Source: Montifringilla adamsi
Taxonomy: Eukaryota > Chordata > Aves > Passeriformes > Passeridae
Direction: 5' to 3'
DNA length: 64,000 bases
NCBI GenBank assembly: GCA_017590115.1
Contig: JAGGNK010003335.1
Location: 3,534,001 to 3,598,000 of the forward strand
The translations under genes were made by a program, and so were the position numbers. Each line of letters starts with the position of its first letter. Position 1 is the first letter of the stretch. Below the pieces are notes generated by a model. The model was given only the letters and a program-made list of their open reading frames with translations, was not told the DNA's origin and did not search any database. Below, piece after piece: positions 49,814 to 63,008 of the stretch.

Positions 49814-52768
49814 CCCCTCCATAGTTGTTGTGGTTTGAATATCAATTTTTTAGCTTAGATCAGTTTAAAAGCACTTAAACAATTGCATTCAGTTGATCCT
49901 AATGGAAACAATCCTGAAGTATTGCATTAAGGACACCATGATATCACAAAGTAAACTCTAACCCACATAAGACAAATACAGCTATTACAATTAACTGTTC
50001 TAAACTACCTGAGCCAGCAGAAGGGTAAGTGTCAAAGACCTGAGGCAGTTATTCTACTCGGGAGAATGCTGTACAATGAATAAGAATAGAAATAAGAAGA
50101 CAACACTGAGGTTTTTTTATTTACATACCTGGCATATAACAACTTCTTCAAGAATATTTACAATCAAGGATGACATTTGTTTAACAGCCAAAACAAACAA
50201 AAAAAACACCACCAGAAAAAAAAGTATCAATTCCATTTTCAAGGGGGCAATCTCTACCTCATCTATCCAACATGAAATACACCATTTGATCTTCAATGCA
50301 ATGTAGAATATTTATTTTTTCATATTTTGAAATAAACTCAAAGGAAGCCAGCACAACCCTTTAACTAACTACTAAAAGGAAAGACATACTCATTTTTCTA
50401 ATTGTATTTTCCCAAAGAAAATTCCCCTTATTACAGTATCCAAACCCCATACCCTCATCTCTATAATTGTTATTGAAGAGACATATTGCAACTGGGATTC
50501 TGTAATAACTGCAGCAAATATTAAGAGTGTATAAATAATGTAACAGTGTATTTATCTTATAAAATCTAGAACTAGTTGTTTCAGCTCTCTGGTGATGTAT
50601 TCTCCTCACTTGACTCTACCTTATCAGCAGACAGATGCATTTTTTCTTACAAGGAGTCTAATTCTCTGGAGAGACCAGCACTGGCCCAGCTAGAAATTCT
50701 ACAAAATGCCTACCATTATGACTTTCTTCAGAGAATATCACAAGCCTGACAGGGAACAGGAACTTCTGTTCACTCCTGAACTTTTTACTAGCAGTTGAAA
50801 AATATTTCAGTTGAATGTAGCCTAGACTGTGGAGCAAAAGGCAGAGCAGCAAACCTATTCAGGGCTATTCCTACCCATTTTCTCCCACAAAAAATCTGCA
50901 GTGCTACTTATATTGCATGCAATAAATCCTTGTCTAAGTGTCCACATGCTATTTAAAAACATCTTCAAGAGGAAGTAAACAATGAACAAAAATTGCTGCT
51001 GATCTCAACCCAAAGACTACAGATGTTGTAAGGTCTGAAACATAACTTCATGTTATTCTAACAGCTACTGACTAAGGCTGATGAGATTTACAGTAAAGAG
51101 AGCAGAGAAAATCAATAAACAGAGTAATAAATAGCTTGCCTGTATGGTAGATGTCTTTCACATCTAAGACATAAAGGAGGGACAAAAAATACAGAGATCA
51201 TTTTGTCCTCAAAGTGAGCTGTAGCACAGCACTTCTCTGGATCTTGTTTCTCACTGAAACATGCTGCTCCTACTTCTGTGGGCAGGAATAAACAATAGGT
51301 AAAAGCTATTGAGCTATTGTGTTAAAGTTCTGGCTTTACAGTCTATTTTCTCTATTAACTTGGTGGTAATTAATTGCTACCTATATGCTTAATTACAACC
51401 AGTTAAAGAAATGTAGTGCAAGTCTGTAAACAAATCTTTGTCAATTTGAGGTAATGGGTAGCTGGAGCTAAATGAGATTTCTATTCAACTATGTTCATAC
51501 TCAACATACTCAGTATTACAGCATGAGGTTCCAGAGCATTCTTGAGAACTCCATGTGGAACTGGTTCCCAAAACAATCTAAAAATTTGTACTTCTTTAGA
51601 CTGACAAATAACATCCTTACAACTATGGACTTAGAGAAACTTGCTGCAGGCCTGACCTAGAAACACTCCCTCAAATAAAAAAAACCTGGGTTCACTTAGA
51701 TGAAGTTTCACTCCAGGTTACCAGAAGGTCATACGGACTAAAAAACCACAGTATATCTACAGAAAACAAATTATATCAAGACTTTTATTAAATTTACAAG
51801 AGGAAAGTGATGGTCACCTGTTAGGAAACAATTTGGAGTTTGCAGTGAAAACTAGTCTCTATGCATGCACGTTTCACTTCCTGCTGATTGAGATCCAGCT
51901 CAACATTGGAGTGCCCAACCCAACTGAACTCTGAAAGGCAAATGCAGCACCAAGTGCCACAGAAGAGCCAAAGGAGGGAAGGAAATTATACTGAAGGGGT
52001 AAGGATCACTGTCCTCAAGCACTTGCACAATAATCAGCATTACATTGTCCCTGGATTTCTGTCTCCTCATACAGTCCTTGGGCTGTACAGTTGATGAGTT
52101 ATTACCAATTCAAGGTGCAATTCAGTGGAGGTTTATTGATTACAATTTAATCAACGTTGTACTCTCCCAGACATGACAGCTGATGTTCCAGCCTTTTCCT
52201 TCACTGGCTATTCCTGTCCCTATTCACCCTACAGCTCTTCTGAGTTTCTCTGGCCTATGAAACTAATAACTCACACTATTTATTACTGCTTACCACTGTG
52301 TTTCATTTTCTTTATTAGTGATCAAAATACTGCTCTCGCAATAACTCTGAGCTCACATGTACCATTTTAACTTTCCCTTTGGACAAGCATAATATGCTTT
52401 AAAGTCGTATTAAAAACCAGTTATTTCAATACAGCCTATATAATTACTTTCTGGGACAGAAACAGAGTTTCAGTCTTCCACAAATCCACACATATCCTTA
52501 AGCACTTGAGCTAAACAGAATGAATCGTGGTTTGAGAACTGCAATTGCTGTTCCTTGCTAATCCCCAGTGTAAACTCCTAAGCACTCAGCCTGTCCAGGA
52601 AAATGTGTATTGGTCCAACAATTCTTTTTCAACACTAAGACAGCTACAGGCAATGTTGCTTGAAAAAGCACACAGTATAAATGGAATGTTGGCTGATTAG
52701 TTTCCATTTATCAAATCAATTTTCTTCCCCTAGAACACACTCAGTTAAATCCTGAGGAATTATCCCAT

Positions 52769-52782
52769 ATATGGTACCATAT
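52769..52782. repeat. Perfect 14 bp palindrome
   Basis: ATATGGTACCATAT reads the same on both strands. No gene or element sits beside it; functional meaning is unknown and chance is likely in 64 kb. Confidence 0.8.
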
Positions 52783-53260
52783 CACATTCCTTCCTGACCT
52801 TTGTGGCATGATACTTGAAGTCAGTATGGCAGCATCATGCTTCAACATTCAAAATCACATATTTTCCATTAACCAAAAAGTCAACCGATAACCAATATAT
52901 TTTTCAGGGTGAGCAAACATTGATGCCGTTATTACAATGAAAGCAAATGCTTGGCTCTTTGTTTAAGAGCCTGCCCACAAATGCTGGAACCAGTGCAGGT
53001 CAGCACCCAGAGAAAGATGCTCACAAAGAGCACAGGAGTGCAGCAAGGTCAGAGTCACGGCACATTTTGAGCTTTGTGCCTTCCCCCCAGCCTGCTCCAA
53101 AGGCACTCATTTTATTCTCACTTGAGTGATGCTGCAGCAGCTCAGAATGTGGATCTGACCGCTGCCACCAGGGCTGCTGCAGCAGAGGGAGCCTGATGGG
53201 ACAGACAGCTCAGATTAAGTTTTTTCCCATGAGGAAAGCAGTGTTCCAATAGTACCTTCA

Positions 53261-53326
53261 AATTAAAAAAAAAAAAAACCAAAAAAAACCACCACAAAAA
53301 CAAAACAGAAAACACCAACAAAAAGT
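53261..53326 (+). repeat. A/C-rich low-complexity tract with poly-A start
   Basis: An A14 run followed by CCAAAAAAAACCACC and further AAAC words, about 65 bp. Same make-up and strand as the tracts at 4202, 24390 and 56763. Confidence 0.88.
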
Positions 53327-55176
53327 CACCTCAATATTATTAACTGATGTTCACCTAAGACTACACCATCAAATGCCCTAAATTTCAAGAGCTTGTTGAA
53401 CTCACTCAGCTTGCCAGAACAAGGTTGCCAGGAATATAAACAGCTGGTGCTTTTTGTGAGTACACAAATTACTAATAAACAAAACAATTGCATCTTTAGG
53501 TGTTAGTCTGCTTTTTCACAGATCATCACTCAGTTTTCTTTTGAATCTAGGCACATTTTCTCAAATCCACCTTTGCTGACAAGTTATTATAACTATTTAG
53601 TAGCAGAAGTTTTTCAAACGGTAGATTTCTGTCTTCTTGTTTACACCTACGAGAACATTTTAAGGTTATTTTTCAATTGTTAAGATCTACTGTTTTATGT
53701 GTCTCATCACCACAGCCTTAAAAAGTCAGACAGACATCATGAGTTCCTTTGGAATTTTGTCTTTCATCATCAAAAGCACATGCTGCTTTATATAGCTATG
53801 CATAACATTTTGCATTTTTCCCCCCAAAAGTTTGCAGTTTTCAGAGCTGTCATTTCACAAGTGGTCCAAAAAATACTATCATAGTCTTATTTTTAAAACT
53901 AAAGCAAGGATTTCATAGAGCACTAGGCATACACATGGGTGGGATGACTGCAACAGAGTTACACTGATAAATTAAGGCAGTCTGGAAGCTGAGCTTTCTG
54001 CTCATCTTGCTTGAAAACTCATCTGCAGGTATGTCAGCCTAGGCACACCCTCCATCCAGCCCATGCCTTGCTTCGTGCTAAAGGTCACAGGCAAAAAGAA
54101 GGGAAGGATCAGATCTGCTGTGTGTCCATACATCCGACTTGAATTTAGTGTACAGAAATCCACATTAGATTAAAGCAGAGGAGTTTGTGCAGGGAAGCTA
54201 AGCCATAGCAAGATGGTAATGAAGAATAAATTAGCCCATAATAAAGACTTCTGGAGTGATGTCTTAAAAAAATTACTTTCAGTACTAAGGTAATCCTGTT
54301 AGTTTAGATGCAGTATACAAATACACATTTTGCTTGTCTCTCTGTCATAGGTTATATCTAAAACCTACTGAAAAAAATATATTTACAAAGGGGGACAGTA
54401 TATATAGCACATTTTACCCATTACTACAACACCTTCCACTCCCAAGAACTGTTACATTACTTTTCATGTTTAAAAAAGGCCCAAAGAAGCAAAACATGCC
54501 CATATGACCCTGTAACTATACTATATTAAACACTAAGACCAGACTCCTGGTTTTACAATACAAAGATTTCTGCCTCCTTAGTATCATGGCAATATCTACC
54601 CTTAGAAGTCTTTGTCACTTTTTGTTAAAGATGTGGGGGGAAAAGAAAACATTTAAAGCCTTGAAAATGTAAAGAAATAAATGAAGCTTTCTTTTGAGAA
54701 GAACAGCATTTATTTCCATTCCCTTTAGCTAAAGGACATGGCGAGGGAAACAATCTTTTAGAAAGTACTAACAATTCTTTAATATATTAAAGTTTAGGCA
54801 TATTGAATGTTGGTTCAGCTTCTTTGGAAGTAACTTGGGTATATGCAGAAGGAAAGTAAGAACCACCAAAAAACAGGGGACACTGTGGTGTTGGCATATT
54901 CATATTCTCTCTAGGAGAAATTCAAAGGTAGCACAAAATGGTCTCAGCTACTTCCAAATCTGGCAAAATTACACCAGCTTTGGGTTCAAGACAGAGGCTT
55001 TGTTTGACTTTTTTATTATGTCAGAGAACTGCAGATATGAAACTCTGTATTAGACAGCTTTGGCTTTTTGCTTTTAGTGTGTTTAAGAGCAGATTAATGC
55101 AAACCCAAGAGACAGGAGGAGGCGCATGAGATGCGCAACAACAACAATGTACAACAGCATTAATCAGCGTATGACC
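53327..55176. other. Non-coding unique sequence
   Basis: No gene or transposon recognised until the CpG-containing stretch starting near 55120. That stretch holds the inverted repeat GCGCAT-GAG-ATGCGC (55122-55136) just before the LTR candidate. Confidence 0.65.
55122..55136. repeat. GCGCAT inverted repeat
   Basis: Exact 6 bp arms around GAG, with two CpGs in a CpG-poor neighbourhood and 40 bp before the LTR candidate at 55177. It may belong to the same retroviral sequence if the LTR extends further left than called. Confidence 0.6.
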
Positions 55177-55388
55177 TGTAAGATCAGCTGTGATAAGGCC
55201 TGCATCAAGATCACAAGGGCAAAAGAAACTGGTGAAGGGACGTGAGGACTCTGAAGGATAATAAAGGCCCTGTCCATAGGATCAGATGTTTCTCCATCCG
55301 GCATCAAGCTGCAACTCTCCCTGAGCACTGGCCTCGTGCAGTACCGCACTCCTGTCTCTGGCTCACCGTGTGAGCCGAGCTCATAACA
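55177..55388 (+). mobile_element. Possible small or truncated solo LTR
   Basis: A 212 bp stretch from TGTAAGATC to CTCATAACA, richer in CpG than its surroundings, with AATAAA at 55260-55265 followed by about 120 bp resembling U5. GACC precedes the TG start (55173-55176) and follows the CA end (55389-55392), consistent with a 4 bp duplication as made by class I retroviruses. U3 would be only about 80 bp, which is unusually short, and no separate TATA box is clear. The true start may therefore lie further left or part may be deleted. A 4 bp match found after trying several starts is weak evidence. Confidence 0.35.
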
Positions 55389-56762
55389 GACCTGTTTGGT
55401 TAGCTCTGGACTCTCAAAAGCATTACACCCTTTTGGGTGGACTATCCCAGGGCACTAGCAATTGCCAGCTTGTACCAACTCACTCACACAATGCTTTTTT
55501 GTCCAGCCAGCTTTATTGGTTCTCATCATCACCTGTCTCTGTTTGGCCCCTCATCCATTCAGATGGTGCAAGCTTGCCTTCACCATGCAAATAAGATTTC
55601 CTACCTGGCAAGAAATCAGCTCTGGTTTTGCCATCATTATTTGCAGAAGTTTTAAGGGAGAGGATATGATCTCAGTACCAACACAGGTTAAAATTCCTCA
55701 CTGCTCTTTGAAAAAGCCACGTGTCTCCTTTGGTACAATTGCTCATTTTGGGAAAAGAAACTGTGATGATGGGATTGCCTGTGGAGGAATGGCATGTGCT
55801 GCACAACACTTCTCAGAGCAAGATCCTAGAGCCTAAGTACATAAGAAGTACTTAAATAAAAGGAGCAAGTAACACATGTTATAGTTCTGTCTAATTTTTA
55901 TAGAAATACCTGCAAGAACACTCAAAGGCTGTCTCACTTCCTCTTCAGGAAAACTAGAGTCTTGAAGCAATCACTGAAATGGTTTTGTTCTGTTTCAGGT
56001 TTGAACTTACAGCAGCATCAGAAAACAAAAACCTACAGTGCTATCTCAGCCACATACTCAGTTTTAAACCCCCATCATTGATCCTCCACCTCCTTCCCCT
56101 TCTAAGCAACCTGAGAAAGCTGTCCATCAGCCACAGTGTCCTCTGTCTCAGACCAACATAGCTCAAAGATGGGTCTCAGAGTGTCATATTTCAGACAGCA
56201 CTTGGCAAACCTAAAGGAAGAAAAATCTGTTATTTTGGTCAGACTGCAGTTCACAAAGCTAGAGTGGCACCAAGTGGTGAGAGGATGAATTTGGTCTTAT
56301 TATGTGTATTTTTTTCATCACACTAGAAGCCACACTTGACATAAGTTAAAATAAGATGGCTTGGCAGCTCACTTTTACTGGGGAGCCCAGGTTTTTAGAA
56401 ATTCTAATCTATACACACACACAAAAATAACAAGGGTAGAACTTTGCACAGAGGATTCTTAAGCCAGTAAAGCTCAGAATTACTAGTTAGACAAAAAGCA
56501 TCCAAATGTCAGTAACGAGTAGGAAGTGAAAAAAGATACCCTAATTTTCATAATCAGATACAGCCACAATTAATCTTAATCTGACCATTTGACTTCTCAC
56601 ACTCAAGGCCACCCTGTCCTCCACACTGGAGCCATTGCTACTCTTGGTACATTTTAAAAGCAGCACCTTTGTATTTATTTGGCTCCTTTCTACCATATGT
56701 GACATGCAAGCCACCCCCATTCTTAAAATGTCTTGCACATTGCCATTTTTCATGAAACCTCA
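55389..56762. other. Non-coding unique sequence
   Basis: No gene recognised. Overlapping frames at 55370-55836 are open in all three plus frames at once, a sign of low stop density, not coding. An (AC)5 run lies at about 56412. Confidence 0.6.
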
Positions 56763-56842
56763 GGAAAAAAAAGAACAAGCAAAAACAAACAAAAAACCAC
56801 CAAAACAAAACAAAACCAACCAAAACCACCAAGCCACAAAAC
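56763..56842 (+). repeat. A/C-rich low-complexity tract
   Basis: 80 bp of A runs interrupted by CAAAC, CCACC and CCAAC words, plus strand. Opposite-strand reading gives a spurious F/V/G-rich frame. Confidence 0.9.
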
Positions 56843-57451
56843 AGCCCATACCAAGGATACTGTGTTCCTTCAAAGACCATGTCAGGAAAATAATATTCCC
56901 CTCTGCTCAGCAATAATAACCATACACTTCATCTCACTCTTCTCCCCAAAATACACCAGACTTGCAATCAAACCCAAGGAACAGAAGACAGATGAGTAGT
57001 TCTGTGAATAACAGCTTAAAAAAAACCCAAACTAAAAAACTAGTAACATACAGATATCTCCCCACCCCCCATTCCTGTGCTATTCTTCTCAATAAAAAAT
57101 ACCCTACAGCTATTTCAAGGGCATCAGTGCATTATTTCTATAGAAAATGAGAGATTGTTTTCATCATGCATTTGTACTAACACCTTATAGGAGCTATTAT
57201 TTACCCAGGCAACTGACAAAAGTGTTCATTCACATGGAAGAAAGTATTTGATGTTAAACATCTGTTGGCTACTTTGGCCCAGTTTTTCAAGTAGCGAAAG
57301 GCAATTTCACCTTTTCCTTGGTTTAACTGATATGCTCACTATAGAGAAGTCATTATCATGAGAACAGTAACTAAATCTAAAACCGAATGAATATGCTCAC
57401 AAATCTAGAAAAATAGAATGTGATTACTATTGTGACCAAATCTTTAAAGAT

Positions 57452-57503
57452 ATAGGAGGTATGAATAATAAAAATGAATAGGAGGTATGTATAATAAAAA
57501 ATC
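57452..57503. repeat. 26 bp tandem duplication, two copies
   Basis: ATAGGAGGTATGAATAATAA begins at 57452 and recurs at 57478 as ATAGGAGGTATGTATAATAA. The period is 26 bp, with about two differences between copies. It is a recent local duplication and the only clean minisatellite-like repeat noticed. Copy number could vary between individuals. Confidence 0.9.
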
Positions 57504-58185
57504 ACAGACGAGGCCAGTTAAGTCATTTACAAGTTATTTCAATACCTACAGAAAAACAAGTTCTGGAGAAGTGAGGAACTGAAAAGTGAAGCCCTGTTAA
57601 AACAGGTCTTTGTGGCAGCTGATGCATCCCAGTAAGCATGGGCAGGTTTATAATATACCACTAACACAAAGGTGACAGCCCAAGAGTGCAGCTGGGGTGA
57701 GACTTCATTTAAGAAATATGAAAAACAACAGAAGCTCTGAAATTCAAACAGCCAGAAAAGTTCTTGGAGCTTTTGACCCCGTTCAGTTGCACAGGTTGCC
57801 AGAAACATGATCACATTAACAGAATAATCAGGTGGTTTTGAGTTCCAGGAAGCAATGCTCAATCTTCACTTCAAAAGAGATGATACAAAATGTGAGCTAT
57901 GAAGATTTCTACTACTCAAAAGCACTAAATGTCTTTTCCTGCTTTTTAAAATTTAAATTCAAGGTCAGATGGTCACATTCTGTGTGTGAACGTCCCAACT
58001 GCAAATTAATGCTTTGTCCATAAGCTCAGCTTTCTTTCTTACTTTTAACAGATGGCAGCAATGTTGATCTACACATTAACAGCAACTGATTTCCAATTCC
58101 AAAACAAGAGAAATGATCTTTGTATCATTTCCCACAGAGAGGTAATTAATGGATATTTGCAAGCTGCTTGGACATTCTCCAGTAA

Positions 58186-58200
58186 GGGGGGGGGGGGGGG
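58186..58200 (+). repeat. G15 homopolymer
   Basis: Fifteen consecutive G on the plus strand followed by TTTGTTTGCTTTGGGG and a T/G-rich stretch to about 58240. It is the only long G run in an A+T-rich window. It could fold into a quadruplex and is a likely site of length error. Confidence 0.9.
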
Positions 58201-59199
58201 TTTGTTTGCTTTGGGGTCCTTTTTGTGTTGGTTTTTTTCTTCTTCTAACTGCGGTGCAATGTTTACAACCTGTATTTCTCAAAGTGTTGTTACTTTTTTG
58301 AGATTGCTCGCACCTCATTTCATTCTCTCATGCTTAAAAGCAAGCTTCATTGTTGCACCTGACACACCACGACCTTTACTTCCCATCCCAGACCAAACAG
58401 GTTCCTCCACCCAAACGCCAACCTTTCTAAAAGCCAGACAATGAAGACTGAAGCTGTGCTGAGGGCCATACCCTCATCCCTTCCCCATCTTCCCCCACTC
58501 CAGCCATTTGTCCAATTTCAGTATTGACAAGTTTTATGCTTAGACTATAAAAACTTTAGGAGTAAATTATCAACTTCACAGAGTGTATTTGCATCAAGCA
58601 CAACAGCCTCCCAATCTAAGGAACAACAGCTCCTGCTAATTTCTATTTTTTATGAGAGCTTTGAAAGGAACAAGGTAAGAGGACAGTGTTGTCTGTAAAG
58701 ACACAGCTGCCCTGGTTGCTTCTTTTTTGGTCATTATAAAAAATGAGGAGAAAAAAACAAAACAAAATTCTAGTGTCCACTGAGGTTAGTATGCAGTCCT
58801 TTTTTAAACTGTACAAGGATAGCTATGCTTCCCTTGGAGAAGTGAAAACTCACATAATATTTTACAATAGCACTCATCTCCTTGGAGCTTTAGCCACTGG
58901 TAGGGAACTGTTTGAGAATAAAAAATACTACCTACCAATGTATTGCAAATGAGAAGTTGCACATTGTGCTATATTTTTAATTCTTTCATGAATGAGTGTT
59001 TATTCTGGGATAAGTAGATATGGATGAATAGCTGACTAAAGTACCAACTGCTTTTATAAAAGAAGAATTATCTGAAATCTAATCTTCTTTGTTGGATGAA
59101 ACATAAATTGCAGAGGGAATATTTAACTGTGTAAGGAGAAAATCCATAGATAAGGTACCACAGACTACACTTAGCAGAGTTAATTGTCTTTATCACTTT

Positions 59200-59420
59200 T
59201 TTGCTCTTTCACACAAGTTTCTAATGGAGTTTTTTGTCTAAATAACAAAACACGCTGTCATTAATATCCTCTGATACAAATTTCTTGACAATTAGGCTTT
59301 AATGATAACCAAGTGCTGCCATTTGGATTGCCTGGCAGATAAAACTTCTGTTTGCTCAAGAGACCTGAAGCCAACTTCATCCTTTTGCACTAAGACAGAA
59401 AAATCTACTGTAAATCACTC
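59200..59420. promoter_or_regulatory. Possible conserved non-coding element
   Basis: About 200 bp with words such as GCTGTCATTAATATCC, GACAATTAGGCTTTAATG and TGCCATTTGGATTGCC, of mixed composition and free of simple repeats, resembling conserved non-coding DNA. Based on appearance only. Confidence 0.15.
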
Positions 59421-61937
59421 AGTGGGTTTAGCAGCGTTTTTGACTGCAGCTGGTAATATTGACTTCACAGTCTGTGATGATTACTCTCTTTCAGGCCAGG
59501 CATACCTATTTTGTCATATTTTTTGTCAACCTTCCTCAATTCCCATTTTATGGTTTTAGTCCAAGTTTAGAGTACACATTCTGACACGCCACAGTGTAAT
59601 TGACAACTGCATCCCAAGATATTTTTTACTATGAAAAATTATCCATGCTACATGTGCTATACATTACTCACCTTTTACATCTCCTTTAGCTAATTGCTGG
59701 GGAAAAAAAAACCTCTTCATTTTGCTAATAACCACTTTGCACAGAGATACACAATGCAATGACTAAAGGATAGCAGAGCAGAAGGGGTCATTTCAGTTAT
59801 TGCTGTCATATATGACCATGCTTGGTTTTATTTAATTTGCTTTCAGAGAGCATTACAACTAGCTGAAATATCTAAAAGGCTACTAATTATCCTTCTTGAA
59901 AGAAAAGAATTATAATGAGTTTCTCATAGAAGTCCATCTACTTCTCCTAGTTCTGTCTAATCACTTGCTACTTGTCTGCAAATGGATTTGGTCTCATACA
60001 TAATAATAGTGACAGATGTTTTTCTGCCAGTCAAACTTAAAATTCAAACTTCAGTTGATTATTATGAGTAATCTACAATTTCCTCCATAATTAAGGCTTC
60101 AACTTTGTTCACATTAACAAGTTCAATTTTGACCTCCCGCTCACATCTATTAATGAAGGAGAACTTAAGAGATACGTGAGAATCATGGCAGAAGAATTTT
60201 CCTTCCAATTCAGTGTAAAATGAAGGAGAATGACAATGCCTTATAGATATTGCCACATCTAGTAATCTGTCACTTTACTGAAGGGAGAGGAGGAAAGCAA
60301 TAGAACTTTACTGGACTGAAAGCCCTGATTCTCATGCCCAGAACTGAAGCTGAGAGATCAGAATTCTGATTTTAAATCTAACTGATAGCTGCTTTACTAA
60401 GATCAGGAGAGACTATGGGCTAAGAAACAACAGGCAACAAACAAGCACTATAGTTATCTTCCCTCTGCTTTTGCCTCATTAAAACAACAAACCTTCCTCC
60501 AACCACCACCAGTAAGAGCCAAAGAAAAGCAGAGAATTTTCATAACACAGCAGAATTGATCTGGATGAACTGAATGCAGCCCAGTGATAACTGATCTATG
60601 AAGCTTCACCATTAAAGGTACTCACTGGATTTCTAAAAATTCCTCTTTGGGCAATGTCTAACGGGGAGAGAAGGAAGGAGAGAAGATGTAGTTTAATGGA
60701 TTTATCTACTGAAAATCGAATACACAGGGACAATGTTTTGTTACCCACAGTCCAATTTTAAAAGTTATTAAGATTTTAATAGGCTCTCTAGATTGCTGTG
60801 TTGACTCTGACAACCTAATTTAGGCTCACTGGCAGTTTCAGAGACGCTGCATTAACTGTTGGAGCTGGCCAGTTTAAATAAACTCCTTGCTTCAGAACAG
60901 CCACAAACCAAAATAAACTCTGCAGAATAGCTCAGGTGAGAGGATTTGAAAACAACTGAGGCACCTGAAGAGGCAATATAGAGCCAGGACCCATCATGAA
61001 TTTCTAAACAGGCCTGTGTTTGCTATACAGGACAGAAAGCACCAAAGAATAGCTTTTTTGAACCACTTAAGGAGGGAAAAAAATTAAGTCTTGGTTTTTC
61101 TTTTGCACGCAGCAGACTGAGCCATAGCAGGGGGACTGAAATACAGCTAAGGAAGATGTAGCTTGAGAAATTATTTTTTTTTAAATAAAAACATTTGTTT
61201 TATTCCAGAACTTGTGGTTACTCAAAACTCACTCAGATAGAAGCCATGAATTAAAATTTTGGTTGCTGAAATGACTTCTATGCAGCTTTTACTTTTCAAC
61301 AGTGAGGGAAAATAAAATACTTTTTGCTTGTGGGTTTTATTGTCTGACTTTTTCCTCTAAATAATTTATTTTCCTTTCACCAGCAACAAAATAAAAAGGA
61401 AGAAAGTTAAACAAAATCTTGGTATGAAGATTTCAATAGCAGTATACTTAATTCCATTTTTTTTTATAAATTAAGAATTACATAAACTTATAACTGGTAA
61501 TTGATGTCCCTCAAGTTGCTAAGAGTGATACTTATTACAACAGAACTTAAGACTGTCCATTTTATCAAGAGGGTAATTTACTCCCTCACTACAGGTCTTT
61601 GTGAACACTTAAGAGCAGCATGAACATCTCTAGCAGAACCTTTGGCAAACAAAAGAAACTGTCAAAACACTCATCTGCTACCTCTTTTACATCAGCAGCT
61701 GTGAAGTTTTCATTGAGAAATCATTTCTGGAAAGACAGATGATGTGTAAACTCAAAGTTATCATTAGATGTTAGTACTTATTATTCATCTGAATCTACTC
61801 TTTGCATACCACTTTTAATTGCTTTGCATTTAACCCTGACAAAACATCACAGTTTCCATCCTGTGAACATAAGGCAGAGCAACATCTTCAGGAAATGCCA
61901 ATACACCTATTTCTACCTAAACAAGATCCAAGTGCTT

Positions 61938-61986
61938 ACAAAACAAAACAAAAATAAATAAAATGTCAAACAAAAACAAAAAAGTA
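61938..61986 (+). repeat. A-rich low-complexity tract
   Basis: About 50 bp of AAAC/AAAT words on the plus strand, of the same type as the other A/C tracts. Confidence 0.8.
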
Positions 61987-63008
61987 AGACCACAACGCTG
62001 AAATGCTGGCTCCCAACACCAACCTGCCCTCCCTCCTACTGTGTAGCAGGTGATTAATAGCTAAGGGGGGTTTGCTTTCAGCTCCGTGAGACAGTGAACC
62101 TGTTCAACAAACAATTCCTAAGGGATTTATTTGTTAAGGACTACTAGGTCATTTGAAATAATTCAAGACCTGTCTTTTTACCTTGAGCACTTTGGTCTAA
62201 CCCCATATTTACTTGAGTATTCTTAGTGTTTAAGAGTCTTAATTTTGTTGCCAGTACTTCTTGACTTTTTTCCCCATTAGTTGCTGCCACTGGGTTCACA
62301 ACTCTACTGGTTTAAGGGCATCTGCTTCATGATGTTTACACATAACATTTATTCACAAATAAAGTGAAAGAACCAGAATTTTCCCTGGATATCTTAGCTG
62401 CTGCCCTGACTTGCCAAGGGAAAAGAAAATATGCATTGATTGAAGATTTTAGGCTTTGGTGTATTGTAGCAATCTAGTGGTAAGAATGAAAGTTGACAAA
62501 TCCAGTTACATGCACAGTTGTCTTAATCCCATCTTTTCATTTGATCACAGTGCAGTATTACCAGTGTAAAGTTGAGGAATTCGTGAAAGAGAAAATTAAT
62601 ATCTTAAGGTTCCTCCCAAACCCTAAGGAAGGCCCAGGGACACAATGACCCCTTCCCATTAACTCTCCCAATATATGTCCTGGTAGCTCTGGATGGTCCT
62701 GCCCATCCTGCATTCCCTGGTGTCCTGTTGTTTTGCCCCAGTCAATCCTGTTGCTCAGTCCTTCTGTAGCAATGTTTTGTCTTCCTCAGACCATTGTGTT
62801 CCACACTTCTTACACAACACTCTCCTGGTGAGGGATGCTCAAAGCCATCACAACGTGCCACCAGTAATATCCTGGGACATTTGACTTCACACCATCTCAT
62901 CTTTCCTTGTTATTGATTTGGATTCTTTGGTTTGGGCTGGGTTTCCTTTGCAATGTTTATCTCAATAAGGAGAGGAATAAGGTGAAAATCCTAACATTTA
63001 TATTCCAG

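Larger units (their letters stand above)
48791..53260. other. Non-coding unique sequence
   Basis: No gene recognised. It contains A15 and T13 runs facing each other (49757-49813), an A/C-rich run (50187-50224), a cluster of TAATTAATTG/TTAATTAC words (about 51355-51410) and a perfect palindrome (52769-52782). Confidence 0.65.
56843..59199. other. Non-coding unique sequence
   Basis: No gene recognised. Contains the 26 bp tandem duplication (57452-57503), the G15 run (58186-58200) and a following T/G-rich stretch to about 58240. Confidence 0.65.

Noticed and set aside
49826..49850. TTGTTGTGGTTTGAATATC resembling the antisense start of the ERVL LTR family found at 36344.
   Set aside because: Similarity stops after about 15 bases and the rest of the LTR is not there.
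56638..56913. Hydrophobic minus-strand frame resembling a membrane protein.
   Set aside because: Again the complement of an A/C-rich tract.
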